The notes under the pieces are model-generated. The model had not been told where the DNA came from, did not search any database, and saw only the letters and a list, made by a program, of their open reading frames with translations. From NCBI GenBank assembly GCA_001600175.1, contig BCJC01000001.1:3271652-3335651 (forward strand): a DNA stretch of 64,000 nt, in the 5' to 3' direction. The position numbers and the translations under genes are program-made. The first letter of the stretch is position 1. Every line of letters begins with the position of its first letter. The stretch is from Erythrobasidium yunnanense. Taxonomy: Eukaryota > Basidiomycota > Cystobasidiomycetes > Erythrobasidiales > Erythrobasidiaceae. Shown here one piece after another: positions 22,423-33,601 of the stretch.

Positions 22423-22685
22423 AATGATGGAGTGGAGTATTAGCTGTAAGCACGGTCGCTCGTCAAGGTTTCTTGCACCCATTCGCGGTGAGACAGACCA
22501 AAAGCTTCGTAGGATGTATGCAAAACAATAAACGATCTTTTGGTACATTTACGCAAAATGTAGAATCAACACCCTGTCATTCTTCCACTTTTTTGCTTCC
22601 TTTGCAACCCAAACTTGCACTGGGGACTTGACGCCTATTGCATAATCGCGTCAAGAGAACGCCTGGAGCGGGCGAATTGCTCGAT

Positions 22686-23888
22686 ATGTCACATCGAGTC
22701 AGGCTCGCGGCTATGATGAAGATGCTCAGGGACGATGTCTTCGCGTCCCCGAGCTCTCCAAGCGAGAAATCGAGCAAGCTGGTCAGATGTCTGCCCGACG
22801 AGATCCTCGAGGGCATCTTCATGCAGATGGAAACGCCCAAAGATCTCCATGCATCAGCTCTGGTATGCCGAAGATGGAGTCAGCTCTCAAATCCCATCCT
22901 CTATCGGGTCGTGGTGTTGGAACACGAGAACGACGCGATTCTCTTCAGCGAAACCGTCTGTACACATCACCCAGAACTCTCAAAGTACACACAAAGTCTC
23001 CGCATCAAACATCAGCACGTTGCCTGCATCCTGATTGCACGACTTCTACGCTGTCGCTGGCCCAGATTGAAGGTGTTAAGTGTACGCAAGTACACCGAGG
23101 AATGGTGGAAGGATGCTGGAGGGTTCCCTATTCTCAAGCAACTGGAGCACTTCGAGCTTTCAGGCCACAAATTTCCGGCCTTCGGTGACAAGGCGTTTGC
23201 CAATCTACACAGTCTGCGAATTCGACTCTATACTCAAGTAACAGCTGGATCAGCATTTCCTGCTCTTCCAAATCTGCGCAAGCTAGTTTTGGACAACGTT
23301 GTGCTGCATGATACCAAGCTCCCCGGCCTGCTGCCCGCTATTCCACCCGCTTGCCCCCACCTAGAGGAGCTGGAATTTAGGAGCAATGCAATGGGAATCC
23401 TGAGCAGAACTCGAGCTCCTCCTAAGCTTCACATTTTCTTGAGTCGCCTATCAAAACAACTCAAGATATTCACATACAGCGGCGCGGCGCTCAACCTGGA
23501 CGCCGACCTCATGACAGCCATTGAGGGGCTATCAATCCTCGAGGAGCTCACCCTCGAGGCTGAAGGAGACTTTGATGGTCCCTTTGCCCTTCCGGCTACC
23601 CTGGAGACATTCTGCTTGCAAGCTTCAAGTGTGGACGCCGACAGATTGACAGACTTCCTGTCTGGCCTTGTCTCCGGAAAGACACTGCCCATGCTTGCAT
23701 CTATACCAAGCCTGAAATTTCGCAATGTGACTGGAGAGCCCGAAACGATTGCTAGATACAAGAAGGAAGCCAAGCGAGCCTGGTGGACCATGAAAGATCG
23801 CGATATACACTGGGTGCCTTCCAAGGGAGAGCTTTCGGCACGTAGCTTTCTATACGGTAGGACCATCTGGCAAGAATTGGTCGAATAG
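22686..23888 (+). CDS. F-box / LRR-like protein (subfamily B)
   Basis: Single-exon frame, 400 residues from the first ATG (MSHRVRLAAMMKMLRDD). The F-box is VRCLPDEILEGIFMQMETPKD with ALVCRRWSQLSNPILYRVV. Subfamily B marks are LEHENDAILFSETV, LSKYTQSLRI, LIARLLRCRWPRLKVL and FPILKQLEHFELSG. This is the group shared with 24412, 33602, 34954 and 36345. It has a longer N-terminal lead-in than the others, and no leader-intron acceptor sits at the first ATG, although one ATG inside (MLRDD) does follow AAG. Presumed SCF adaptor. Confidence 0.8.
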   Translation: MSHRVRLAAMMKMLRDDVFASPSSPSEKSSKLVRCLPDEILEGIFMQMETPKDLHASALVCRRWSQLSNPILYRVVVLEHENDAILFSETVCTHHPELSKYTQSLRIKHQHVACILIARLLRCRWPRLKVLSVRKYTEEWWKDAGGFPILKQLEHFELSGHKFPAFGDKAFANLHSLRIRLYTQVTAGSAFPALPNLRKLVLDNVVLHDTKLPGLLPAIPPACPHLEELEFRSNAMGILSRTRAPPKLHIFLSRLSKQLKIFTYSGAALNLDADLMTAIEGLSILEELTLEAEGDFDGPFALPATLETFCLQASSVDADRLTDFLSGLVSGKTLPMLASIPSLKFRNVTGEPETIARYKKEAKRAWWTMKDRDIHWVPSKGELSARSFLYGRTIWQELVE

Positions 23889-24360
23889 CCAGCTCGTAGC
23901 GTACTAGCCGTAGGTATGATGGCAGTTACGTCCAGCTCCTAGTTCTAATACACTTCGCAGGACCTTGAAAAAGGGCAGAACAATACATACGACCCTTCGC
24001 AAGGCTGACGCTCTCAGCGCATAGTGTTTTGGGGCTTCACGGCGCACCACTATCACGTCGTGATCATGCACATCTCGATCATTAGCTTCTTCTGCAACAT
24101 GTAAAGGATCGAGATTATGCTATATATGCCATATGCAGCGCTTCTTCGCTTCCGTAACGTGGACGCAGTCAGCTTGGGGACTTTTCGCTGATGTATACGG
24201 TCATGAGCTCTCACGTCGAGACTGCTTGCTCGCTCTGCCCCCAAAGTTTAGCAGGTCTCTTGCGGTTTGCTTCCTCCCAACCGAAGTTCGCGCTCCGCAA
24301 ATCGCCTTTTCAACGCGTGTCTTGCTGCAGCCTCAGTACATATATTGCAGACAGAGCAAG
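23889..24360. other. Intergenic region and F-box leader
   Basis: About 470 bp without a supported gene; it presumably includes the promoter and 5' leader of the next F-box gene. Confidence 0.4.
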
Positions 24361-24411
24361 GTGACGATGCGACAACCTTGTGCCTACGCATTCGCTGACA
24401 TTGCGTGCTAG

Positions 24412-25501
24412 ATGTCCGAGCCTTTCAGCCGCGTCGCGACTTCCCAACGAGATACTGGAACGCATATTCCAGCAGATGCGACCATCTAAAAATCTCCACA
24501 GAGCTGCTCTCGTCTCGAAGCGTTGGAACGTGCTTGCTACACCAAGCCTTTACACCACCGTGCACCTCGAGCACGAGAACGACGCTGTCTTGTTCAGCGA
24601 GACTGTCACCGTACGCCGACCATGGCTAACAAAGTATACTCAAGAGTTGGTCGTCCTGCATTATATTACTCCTATCATCATCCTCGAACGGTTGTTCCAG
24701 TGCGCATGGCCGAAATTGGTATCACTACGCGTGCGGAGAGACTCTCGTGTATGGTGGTCCAAAGCAATCAATCGGCCCTTCTTTCCACAACTGGCCCACC
24801 TCGACATAATAGGAGAGGCCTGGCCGGCCTTCACAGAGTCGAGCTACGAGAGCTTGCGATCCCTCAAATTAACCGACTATCGCCAGTTGGAGTCAGCAGT
24901 CATACTCCCGTATTGTCCCAACGTCAGATCACTCGCCTTACAACATATTCGACTCACGATTTCGGGGCCGAAAGGCGCACATCTCGCTCTTATAGCCGCC
25001 TGTCTCTATTTGCAACACATTCAGTACATCTGCAATCCGTTTGCGCAACCACGGCAATCCACTAATTTCTGGGCAATCCTGGACACTCATTCTAAACATC
25101 TCCGGTCACTACACTTCTCCGAAAATTCAGACAATCTGAACCCAATGATCCTGAGGAGCATCGAATCTCTACAAGCATTGACATTTCTCAAGTTGAAGTT
25201 TAGGGGCGAGTTTCCCTTGCCGCTGCTATTTCCCGAAACTATCACTGAAGTTGAACTCGAAGCGGGCAGCGTGCAAGCTGCAGGGATCGCAGTGTTCTTG
25301 TCCAATCTCGGTCAGGGCCTCGTCCTACCACTCATCAACTCTGTTCCATACCTCAGGTTTGATGAGGTTATCGGAGATGAGGAAGCTACGATGAGATATA
25401 AAAGGGAGGGCAAAATGGCATGGGATAGACTAAAGACTCGAGAATTGCCCTGGTTACAAAAGCACTCTCTGTTATCCTCAACGTGGCATCAAGTTAAATA
25501 A
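24412..25501 (+). pseudogene. F-box / LRR-like gene (subfamily B), start region out of frame
   Basis: The body is intact: SRLPNEILERIFQQMRPSKN, ALVSKRWNVLATPSLYTTV, LEHENDAVLFSETV, LERLFQCAWPKLVSL, ending HSLLSSTWHQVK at 25501. The expected start is ATG 24412, directly after a leader intron 24361-24411 (GTGACG...GCTGAC...TGCTAG), and its peers begin MSE or MAE there. That ATG is one base out of frame with the F-box (28 nt from ATG to the first base of the LP codons instead of 27 or 30). No in-frame ATG is seen upstream. Either a one-base indel inactivated the start, translation begins elsewhere, or an upstream coding exon exists. I favour a recent frameshift or a sequence error. Confidence 0.6.
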
Positions 25502-25623
25502 GGAAAGGTCTGCCTCCCACGGCTCGGGCCATTCAAATCAATCGTAAAGATGCAAGGAGTATGTTTCAAAGACGTCAGGGAAGCTACGCCATCAGTTTCG
25601 CCAGCTACCAGGATGAACGATGT

Positions 25624-26480
25624 CTAGCGGATAGTCTGATGCATCCTCATAACTTCACTCTTCCACTCCCCTAGATCTTCATCTCCTATGTCTAGAATAG
25701 TGCTATTTACCCTGCTTTACAATGTTAGCTCTGCTTCATCTGCCTACAAGTGAACGCCTACCTCTTCGGCCCAAATATACGGACATGCCTGACATGCGTG
25801 TCTTTGCCATTAAGATGATTCGCAATCACAGCTAGCTGTATGATATTTGCTCGTATAGCATACCTGCGACACTATCAGCTTCGCCCACCGATCCAAGGCG
25901 TGTTCACTCACGCTTCTGGGTCCGTATAGTCCCTCTCTTCCTCCTCATCACCCTCTTGTATACTGCCAAGTGGGAAGTTGCACCATCCTCTAGGATTCTC
26001 TAGCTCGGCCAGCTTGACTTCTTGCAAGTCTGCATGATGCGTCCCTGCTCGTATACTGATCTTCTGAGGGGTGTATGAATCATCTAGCCCAATGTCCACG
26101 AAGATGGATATTTGCTAGCGCAGTACTCTCAGCATAAGCTTGCAGCATCGGATAAGGTCAGCTTACAGCAATAGCCATTCGACGCGGAAACTGGATGTTG
26201 ATGTGATGAGGCTGCGGGCCTTCGCTCCTGCCGTAAGCATTAGTCGAGCATCAGAAGAAAGTATGCGAACGCGACATACTGCCAGAAGGTGGATGTGGAC
26301 GGATCTGTGAGCTGTTCGACCTCGAAGCCAGGCTTGCTTGATGAGACGCTCCAGGCAGCAAACAGGCCGATGTCGCGGTCTGCCATATCACAGATACATG
26401 TAAGGATGGTATAGCCTCATGATTCAGCGGCCATGCGCACCCATAGCATTTGTCGAGGCAGCTTCGATTAGGTCGGCCAT
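25624..26480 (-). CDS. APC10: Anaphase-promoting complex subunit 10 (DOC domain)
   Basis: Six exons fit in phase: 26441-26480, 26280-26379, 26167-26227, 25912-26114, 25762-25863 and 25624-25714, giving 198 residues, close to the family norm. The DOC domain is clear: AAWSVSSSKPGFEVEQL, STFWQSEGPQPHHINIQF, then LDDSYTPQKISIRAG, DLQEVKLAELENPRGW and IQLAVIANHLNGKDTHVR followed by VRIFGP. APC10/Doc1 is the core APC/C subunit that, with Cdc20 or Cdh1, forms the D-box receptor and promotes processive ubiquitination in mitosis. An acidic insertion (EGDEEEERDY) sits in the loop before the last strand. It is divergent from RSE1, sharing about 240 bp of promoter. Confidence 0.95.
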
Positions 26481-26718
26481 CTTCGCATAAAGCTCACAGA
26501 AAGGGCAGAGGTATATAGGTCTTCAGTATCAGATTATGGCATTGTTAGTGTCTTCAGATGTTTCGAGTCTTTCGGTCAGCCTTATCCCAAGTTACAGCTT
26601 GCCTTCAGACTTCAAGGCCATTTCAAGACTTTCTTTGAAACCGACCTCTACAGCTGCTCTTAGCTGAGACAGCTTTGTCCTTTGATCTGCCTTCAACACT
26701 TTCAAGACTCTGGCCATA
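26481..26718. promoter_or_regulatory. Bidirectional promoter region between APC10 and RSE1
   Basis: 238 bp separate the two divergent start codons, so both core promoters must lie here or within the leaders. No classical TATA box was recognised. The assignment rests on gene arrangement only. Confidence 0.5.
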
Positions 26719-29700
26719 ATGCATCTGTACAATCTGACCCTTCTGCCGCCCTCAAGCATTACCCAGGCCATCGTGGGCAGCTTCAGCGGGACAAGAGCGC
26801 AGGAAATATGCGTAGTCAGAGGAAGCTCAAGGCTAGAGCTCCTCAGGCTCGATAAAGAAACGGGCAAAATGGCCAGCTTGCTTGCGACCGAAGTTTTTGG
26901 TGTCATTCGGAGTATCGCTGCTTTCAGGCTCACAGGTGGTAGCAAAGGTGTGTTGCAGCTTTTGAGCGACTGTAGCGAAAGCTGGAGAGGCTGATGAAGC
27001 TGTGTGTGTCTGTAGACTTCCTGATCATAGGGTCTGACTCTGGGCGGATAGTCGTGCTTGAGTACGAGACAGAAGCGAATTCATGGAAGAAGCTACATCA
27101 AGAGACGTATGGCAAGTCGGGGAGCCGCCGGATAGTCCCTGGACAGCATTTGGCAGTAGACCCAAAAGGCAGAAGTGTCATGATTGGAGCGCTAGAGAAG
27201 AGCAAATTGTGAGGCAGCATATTCATCTCTTGCTCTATCATATTCGTGCTGACTGCTCGCTCTGGCAGCGTTTACATCCTGAATCGAGACGCTGCAGCCA
27301 ACCTTACCATTTCATCACCGCTCGAAGCGCATAAAGCCCATTCTATCATTCATCAAATAGTAGGAGTGGATGTAGGCTTTGAGAACCCTCTCTTTGCCGC
27401 TCTCGAAGTCGACTACTCCGAAGCCGACCAGGACCCCTCCGGCGAAGCTTTCGAGAATGCCGAGAAGATGCTTACATACTACGAACTGGATCTTGGTCTC
27501 AATCACGTAGTTAGGAAGTGGTCGGATGCGACGGACCCGAGGGCGAATTTGCTTATTCCAGGTGCAACGAGCCTGTTCATCTACGCATGAAGCTAGCTAA
27601 TCTGTGTGCGTAATAGTTCCTGGAGGGCAGTCGGCAACAACGGAACACTTTGACGGTCCTTCTGGAGTGCTCGTATGCACGGAAGACCACATCATTTACA
27701 AGCATCAAGGCGTACCTTCCCATCGAGTTCCCATTCCTCGGCGAGATCATCCTTTAGCAGATCCCGAGCGCAGGCTCATCATCACTTCATACGCCATGCA
27801 CAAAATGCGCGGCGACTTCTTCTTCCTTGTCCAGAATGAGGATGGCGATGTCTTCAAGATCACCATGGAGAGAGACGAAGATCAGCTCATTGCGCTCAAG
27901 ATCAAATACTTTGATACGGTCCCGACTGCTGTCAGCATGTGTATCTTGAAGAGCGGATACCTGTTCGTAGCAAGCGAGTTCGGGAATCAGTAAGCCTACC
28001 CGTATCTCTTTTTGCATGTCACCGCTGACGAATGTTCTGCTAGCCAAACATACCAATTCGAGTCACTGGGCGAGGATGGAGACGAAGTAATATCGACAAG
28101 TTACCCAGAGAACGGAATGGTAGAAGGCGACCTGCCAATGCCGACTTTCACGCCTCGACCACTTCAGAATCTCAACCTCGTCGACGAGCTCGATTCTCTA
28201 TCACCCATCATCGATGCGCGCGTTACGAATTTGATCGGAGCAGATACGCCTCAAATCTATACTGCCAACGGACGAGGGTCACGCAGTACGCTTCGAGCGC
28301 TTCGTCAAGGTTTGGAAGTAGCAGAAGTAGCGCAACAGGAGCTATCTTTCAAACCGACTGGTATCTGGGCATCGAAAGCGAAACATGAGGATGAATACGA
28401 TGCGTATTTGGTTCTTTCGGCCCCAAACGCGACGCTCGTCTTCAGTGTTGGCGAGAGCATCGAGACTGTCGATAATACTGGTATACGACCGGATGTGAGG
28501 ACACTGGGTATACAATTGCTAGCCGACAACACGCTAGTCCAAGTACATCCTCGAGGACTTGAGCTTATACATACGGACGGAAGGAAAACGCCCACTCCGG
28601 TCAAGAGAGGGACACAAGCGACCTTAGTAGCGAGCAACGCGCGACAGATTGTCGTTGCGCTATCGACAGGAGAATTGGCATATTATTTACTGCAGGAAGG
28701 CCAGTTGACGGAGTTCAGCGAGACGAAGGACATGGGAGTCGGCATCACGTCCATCAGCATGCCAGAATTGCAAGAAGGCAGACTCATCACGCCCTACTTG
28801 GTAAGTCATTGCTTCCTTCCCGGAAGCCAGATGCTGATCAAGTTTATAGGCCGTCGGATGCGAAGACTCAACCGTCCGTATCATCTCGCTCGACTTCGAA
28901 AACTGCCTAGAAACCCTTTCCATACAAGCTTTGACTGCTCCTCCCACTTCTCTCTGCATGGTACACATGCTCGATACTTCCGTCGATAAGCACCATCCTA
29001 CTCTTTTCGTCAACATCGGCTTGCAGACTGGTGTCCTGCTTCGGACAGTGCTGGACGCCGCCAATGGCGAGCTGACAGATACACGGACTCGATTCTTGGG
29101 TACAAGGCACATCGCTCTGCGTCCGCTGAAAGTTGGAGGAGAGACGAGTGTCTTGGCCATGTCTACGAGATCATGGCTCAACTACCCCCTACAAGGCCTT
29201 CTTCAATTTGCTCCTCTCATCTTCGATCCTCTTGATCACGCTGCTGGTTTCTCTGCTGAACTATGTCCAGATGGTGTTATCGGCATCACAGACAATGTTC
29301 TTCGCATCTTTACTGTTCCCAAGCTGGATGTCAAAGTTCAGCAAACCTCTCACCCTTTACAATATACACCTCGCAAGCTTGCTACCCACCCTTCGAACAA
29401 ATACTTCTATACTGCCGAAGCAGATCACCGAGTCCTTTCGCCGTCCGCAGCACAGACGAAGCTGGCCAAGATCGTAGGTGTTACCGGTCTCGGCGCACTT
29501 CTGAAGATACTGACATTTGTTCCTAGCCTGCAAGCCGTCTAAATCAAGAAGTGCTGGATCTTCCTGTTGAGCAATTTGGGAGACCCCGGGCAGACGCAGG
29601 CAATTGGGCATCCTGCGTAGGCATCTACGATCCCACAGCTGCGCCTGAGGTATATCACAGCAGTCTTTCGACAGTGTCCGACAGCTGACGATGCTCTGTA

Positions 29701-30902
29701 CCAGTCGTCTCTCATCGCTCGCATCGAACTCGAAGATAACGAAGCTGCCTTCTGCTTAGCAGTCGTGCCTTTCGCCAGCGTACCCGGACAATTTTACCTT
29801 GTCGTCGGTACTGCGAAAGAGACATACGTCGCCCCGAGAGCGTGTCGGCAAGCGTACCTCCTGACATACAAGATCAGTGCCGATGGCCGGTCCATCGAGT
29901 TTGTGCATAGAGTGAGCTATAATTTTATCGCTGCAACTGTGACACAAGCTGACTGGATGCTGTAGACCGAAGCCGACGAAATCCCTACTGCGTTGGCAGC
30001 GTTCCAAGGCCGCTTACTGGCTGGAGTCGGCAAAGCTCTCCGCATGTACGACCTCGGCAAGAAGAAGCTGCTTCGGAAAGTGGAGAACAAGACATTGCCA
30101 AACCCCATCGTCACTCTGAACGTCTATGGTACGCGCATCGTGATAGGTGACCAGCAAGACTCCTGCCAGTTTGCCGTCTACAAGGCACAAGAGAACAAGC
30201 TGCTCATCTTTGCAGACGACACGCAACAGAGATGGACGACTGCCTCCACCATGGTCGACTACGAGACCGTTGCTGGCGCAGACAAGTTTGGCAACATGTG
30301 GGTTGCGAGGCTACCGGAAGGCTTGTCGGACAGCGTGGATGCGGATCCTTCTGGAGCTGGTCTAGTACTGGAGAAGGCACTTTTTAACGGTGCTGCGCAC
30401 AAGGTCGACTTGCTGGCGCATTACCAGGTAAGCGGCTTCCTTACTTGTTTGCTCTCCCTATACTTACGTCTCCATTGTAGGTGGGCGACATCGTCACATC
30501 CATACACAAAGTACCTTTGGTCGCTGGTGGACGAGAGTCGCTCGTCTACACCGGAGTCTTCGGAACAGTCGGGACGATGATCCCACTTCAATCGCGCGAA
30601 GATGTCGACTTCTTCCAGACACTAGAGATGCACATGCGGGGAGAAGCACCGTCTCTAGTGGGACGAGAGCATCTGATGCACCGAGGATGTAAGGTTCATT
30701 CCGTCGAGGCTGCTGCGGATGTAAGCTGACAGGCTGTGCAGACTACGTGCCGCAGAAAGCAGCAATAGATGGTGACCTATGCGAGACATACGCGAAGCTA
30801 TCACAGCAGAAGCAAGCGACAATAGCTGAAGAACTCGGTCGTACCGTTGGTGAAGTGATGAAAAAGCTCGAAAGCATAAGGATAGCAAGCTCTGGGTGGT
30901 AA
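26719..30902 (+). CDS. RSE1: Pre-mRNA splicing factor RSE1 (SF3B3/SAP130)
   Basis: Eleven exons fit in phase: 26719-26947, 27016-27208, 27269-27561, 27617-27989, 28044-28800, 28850-29473, 29527-29649, 29705-29911, 29966-30427, 30481-30688 and 30742-30902, giving 1209 residues as in orthologues. It follows human SF3B3 from end to end: [124 protein letters not shown] and the C-terminal [17 protein letters not shown]1 is the triple-beta-propeller scaffold of the SF3b part of U2 snRNP and helps branch-site recognition in the nucleus. The identification is secure; small errors at exon joins are possible. Confidence 0.97.
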
Positions 30903-31233
30903 AGTATAGATGTATAATACTGGAAGTGAATGGTATGATGTCAATGCGTTTCAGCTAATCTCTCCGCGAGGTCTACTGATGCTAAGTCATAAGCTGACTC
31001 ACGTCGAGCAAGCTCGCCAAATGCGAACGCCTGGGTGACCTTCAGTCTGATAGCGCAGGCGATAAAGGGAACAATGGTGTCCTGGCGCGCTGACAAGTTG
31101 CACAGCCGCCACGAGCAACCTTTTCCTAACAGATGCGAGCGGGTCCGCTTTCTCTTCCCTATTCCACAGCGGAAACGGCGAAAGCAAAGTACAGTTGACT
31201 CCAAGGCATTAAGTCATCCACACCCTTATCAAT
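30903..31233. other. Intergenic region
   Basis: About 330 bp between RSE1 and the phosphatase-like gene. Only short unsupported open frames are seen; presumed 3' UTR plus promoter. Confidence 0.4.
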
Positions 31234-32257
31234 ATGTCGCACGCAAGTACTGCCTGTCGCAAAGCAGGCTTGCCCACCCAAGCAGGCAGTCGTCGGAACT
31301 CACGAACGTCTGTGCGCTCAGGGTCTGTCTCCTCTGCATCATCATCCATGAGTAGCCTATCGGTGTCTTCCGTGGACACCACATCCTCGCAAAGTTCCGC
31401 AGCAAGCACAGCCGAGGTTATCAAGGGTTTAGGTCCTCTCGTTATACTCATAAGACACTTCGATGCCGAATGCAATCTACTGAACGATAAGGGAGAACCG
31501 CGCCATGAAGTGGTGGACGCCCCGCTCACGACCCGAGGCCTGCTTCAAGCTAAGAAGATACCAGCGGTCTACCCGAACCTATGGAGAAGCATTAAGAGTC
31601 GCGGCGGCCGATTCTGGACGTCGCCTATGACAAGGGCTATACAGACCACCTTGCTTGGCCTGCCTGAAGTTGCTGCGCACAAGGAGATGGTCAAGGTCCT
31701 TCCTGCCCTGTAAGCTATGCTACTGTCGCGCGTAATACGACTGATGTTCGTGCATATACAGACAAGAATGGCACATCTATCCATGTAATGTCGGTTCGAG
31801 CGCTTCTGTCCTTTCCAAGCGCTTTTCAGGCTATGACTTTAAGCACTGCAAGACCGGATGGAACGTCAGAACAGAAGCAGATGAGGTGGCTATACCTCAA
31901 AGAGCTCTCAAAGTCCGAAAAGCCTTGCTCAAGCAAGCGGCTCCGATTACTATGTTGACGAGCCACGGTGGATTCTTGATGTTCTTGATCGAGGCGAACG
32001 ATGCTGTGGAGGGATCCAACTTTAAAGCTAGTAAGGATTGGGTAAGTTACATCATGGGTGCTATCCAACCGCTATTGACAAAGATCCTTCGATAGTTCGG
32101 GAACGGAGAAGCTCGAGTCTATCGATTCAAACCTGGCTCGAAAACTGCTTCACTACAACGTGTGCCTGCTAACATCGAACTTGGCATTCTCGGAGGCAAG
32201 TACACGCCGGCTTCGTTTGCTGACTTCGGAGTTGTTCACAGTAGAGGCGCTATGTAG
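31234..32257 (+). CDS. Histidine phosphatase superfamily (phosphoglycerate-mutase-like) protein
   Basis: Three exons fit in phase: 31234-31709, 31762-32041 and 32096-32257, giving 305 residues. A Ser-rich N-terminus (about 60 residues) precedes the catalytic core. Core motifs are VILIRHFDAECN (the RH motif with the phospho-accepting His), DAPLTTRGLLQAKKI, FWTSPMTRAIQTTLLG (the second Arg) and LTSHGGFLMFLI with the second catalytic His. The order RH...LT-x-G-x-x-QA...SP-x-x-RA-x-QT...SHGG is that of the broad RHG superfamily; the usual RHG is RHF here. The substrate is unknown. A shortened, degenerate tandem copy follows at 32679-33362. Confidence 0.85.
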
Positions 32258-32678
32258 GAGGTGTATTGCGACGTAGGCCTTCTTCTGGCGAGAATTGCAG
32301 TGGCATAAAAACAATGCTCTTGTATCTCGTACGACAGCGCTGGGCTTACTACAAACGCAAACCTTGGGAGCTGTGCTATCGCTGTCCCTCAGCATACCAA
32401 ATTCCTAATCGCGCCAAAAACAGACTACCACAGTTCTGGTCAGACGAAATGTCATCATATGCAGGCAAGACAAAAGGATGTAGCTGATACCTATGATCCG
32501 CTGACCCTTGTGACTACGACTATCAAGGGGCCAGGTCCGGCCCTTTGGCGAATGCGGATTGCAGCTCCTGCTCTCGCTCTCTCTTCCGTCTAACGCATCA
32601 CACACAAAACAAAAACATCGACACGATAAGACTCGCACACTCACGTCGTTCAACCACGACTACCGAAGCATTATCGTC
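32258..32678. other. Intergenic region
   Basis: About 420 bp between the phosphatase-like gene and its degenerate copy. No coding feature is supported; the frame of the next gene is open upstream, but only with non-ATG starts. Confidence 0.4.
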
Positions 32679-33362
32679 ATGTCTCTATCTCGCAAACCTT
32701 CCGGAAGCCGTCGTGGGTCTCACACCTCGATCCGCTCCGAGTCTGCTGGATCAGACCGCTCCACGAGCAGGTCGTCTGGGTCATCTGGAAAGCGCATACC
32801 GGTATCTGCACGCAACCTTCCCGCCCGTAGTGCAGCAGGCATAAATGCACACCAAAAGCACAATGATATATGCATAGTTGTCATACGCCATGCAGGACTG
32901 TCAAGGAATGCTCAAAGCGCCTGTCGAGATGCACCACCTTCAACAGCATTCTCCGATGCACCGCAGACTATCGAGACGTATGGAAGAGATGATCCTAAAT
33001 TGACGAGCGGGCTCTCATCAGCATCTTTAGATACGTCACAAGCCAAGAGATGTGAGAAACTGTCCCCCGCCGACTGGACGAACCATGTTTTCCCTGAAAA
33101 ACGCAGGTCCCGGCCGCTTACCGGTTGGAACATACCCGCAACGCCAGAGGAGTTAGCAGTGCGCCGTCAGAGAGTTCGTGATATCGTGCACAAAGCGACC
33201 GCGAAACAGAAAAGGCACCTCGAAATTCGGGCGCCCCCTCACATTCTCGAACGGTTGGTCCAGGAGGGATTGCAGCAGGGCTTGATCCAGGGAAAGGATG
33301 GGGATGATGAAAGAGTCGACAAGGGAAAAGTCTACAGGTTCACAGGCTCGACAAGCAAGTAG
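32679..33362 (+). CDS. Degenerate tandem paralogue of the histidine phosphatase
   Basis: Single frame of 227 residues from ATG 32679 (MSLSRKPSGSRRG). Similarity to the upstream gene is patchy but collinear: Ser-rich N-terminus, IVVIRHAGLSRN versus VILIRHFDAECN, SQAKRCEKLSPADW versus LQAKKIPAVYPNLW, LTGWNIPATPEELAVR versus KTGWNVRTEADEVAIP, and VYRFTGSTSK versus VYRFKPGSK at the end. The SP-x-x-RA-x-QT block is missing and the second catalytic His region (SHGG) is not preserved, so phosphatase activity is unlikely. It could be a pseudoenzyme, or an ageing duplicate that still keeps an open frame. Whether it is expressed is unknown. Confidence 0.6.
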   Translation: MSLSRKPSGSRRGSHTSIRSESAGSDRSTSRSSGSSGKRIPVSARNLPARSAAGINAHQKHNDICIVVIRHAGLSRNAQSACRDAPPSTAFSDAPQTIETYGRDDPKLTSGLSSASLDTSQAKRCEKLSPADWTNHVFPEKRRSRPLTGWNIPATPEELAVRRQRVRDIVHKATAKQKRHLEIRAPPHILERLVQEGLQQGLIQGKDGDDERVDKGKVYRFTGSTSK

Positions 33363-33601
33363 TGAGGCGTAAGGGCAGCTATGCCCCATCTCCGCTTGCC
33401 GAAACTGGCGGTAAAGGCGTTGGGAATTGGAACAGCCTAGCCACTCGTTCAGTATCGCTTGAGGAGCTTCACTATTGCATACATCCGCTTATCTGTACAG
33501 GGTTCGTACTGCTGCTCCACTTTGCTTCAATCCCTGTTTCCAATCTGACTGGGGTATCTGCCAATCTTTCTGTACTATCTGGTTTGATGACTGCTGCGGA
33601 C

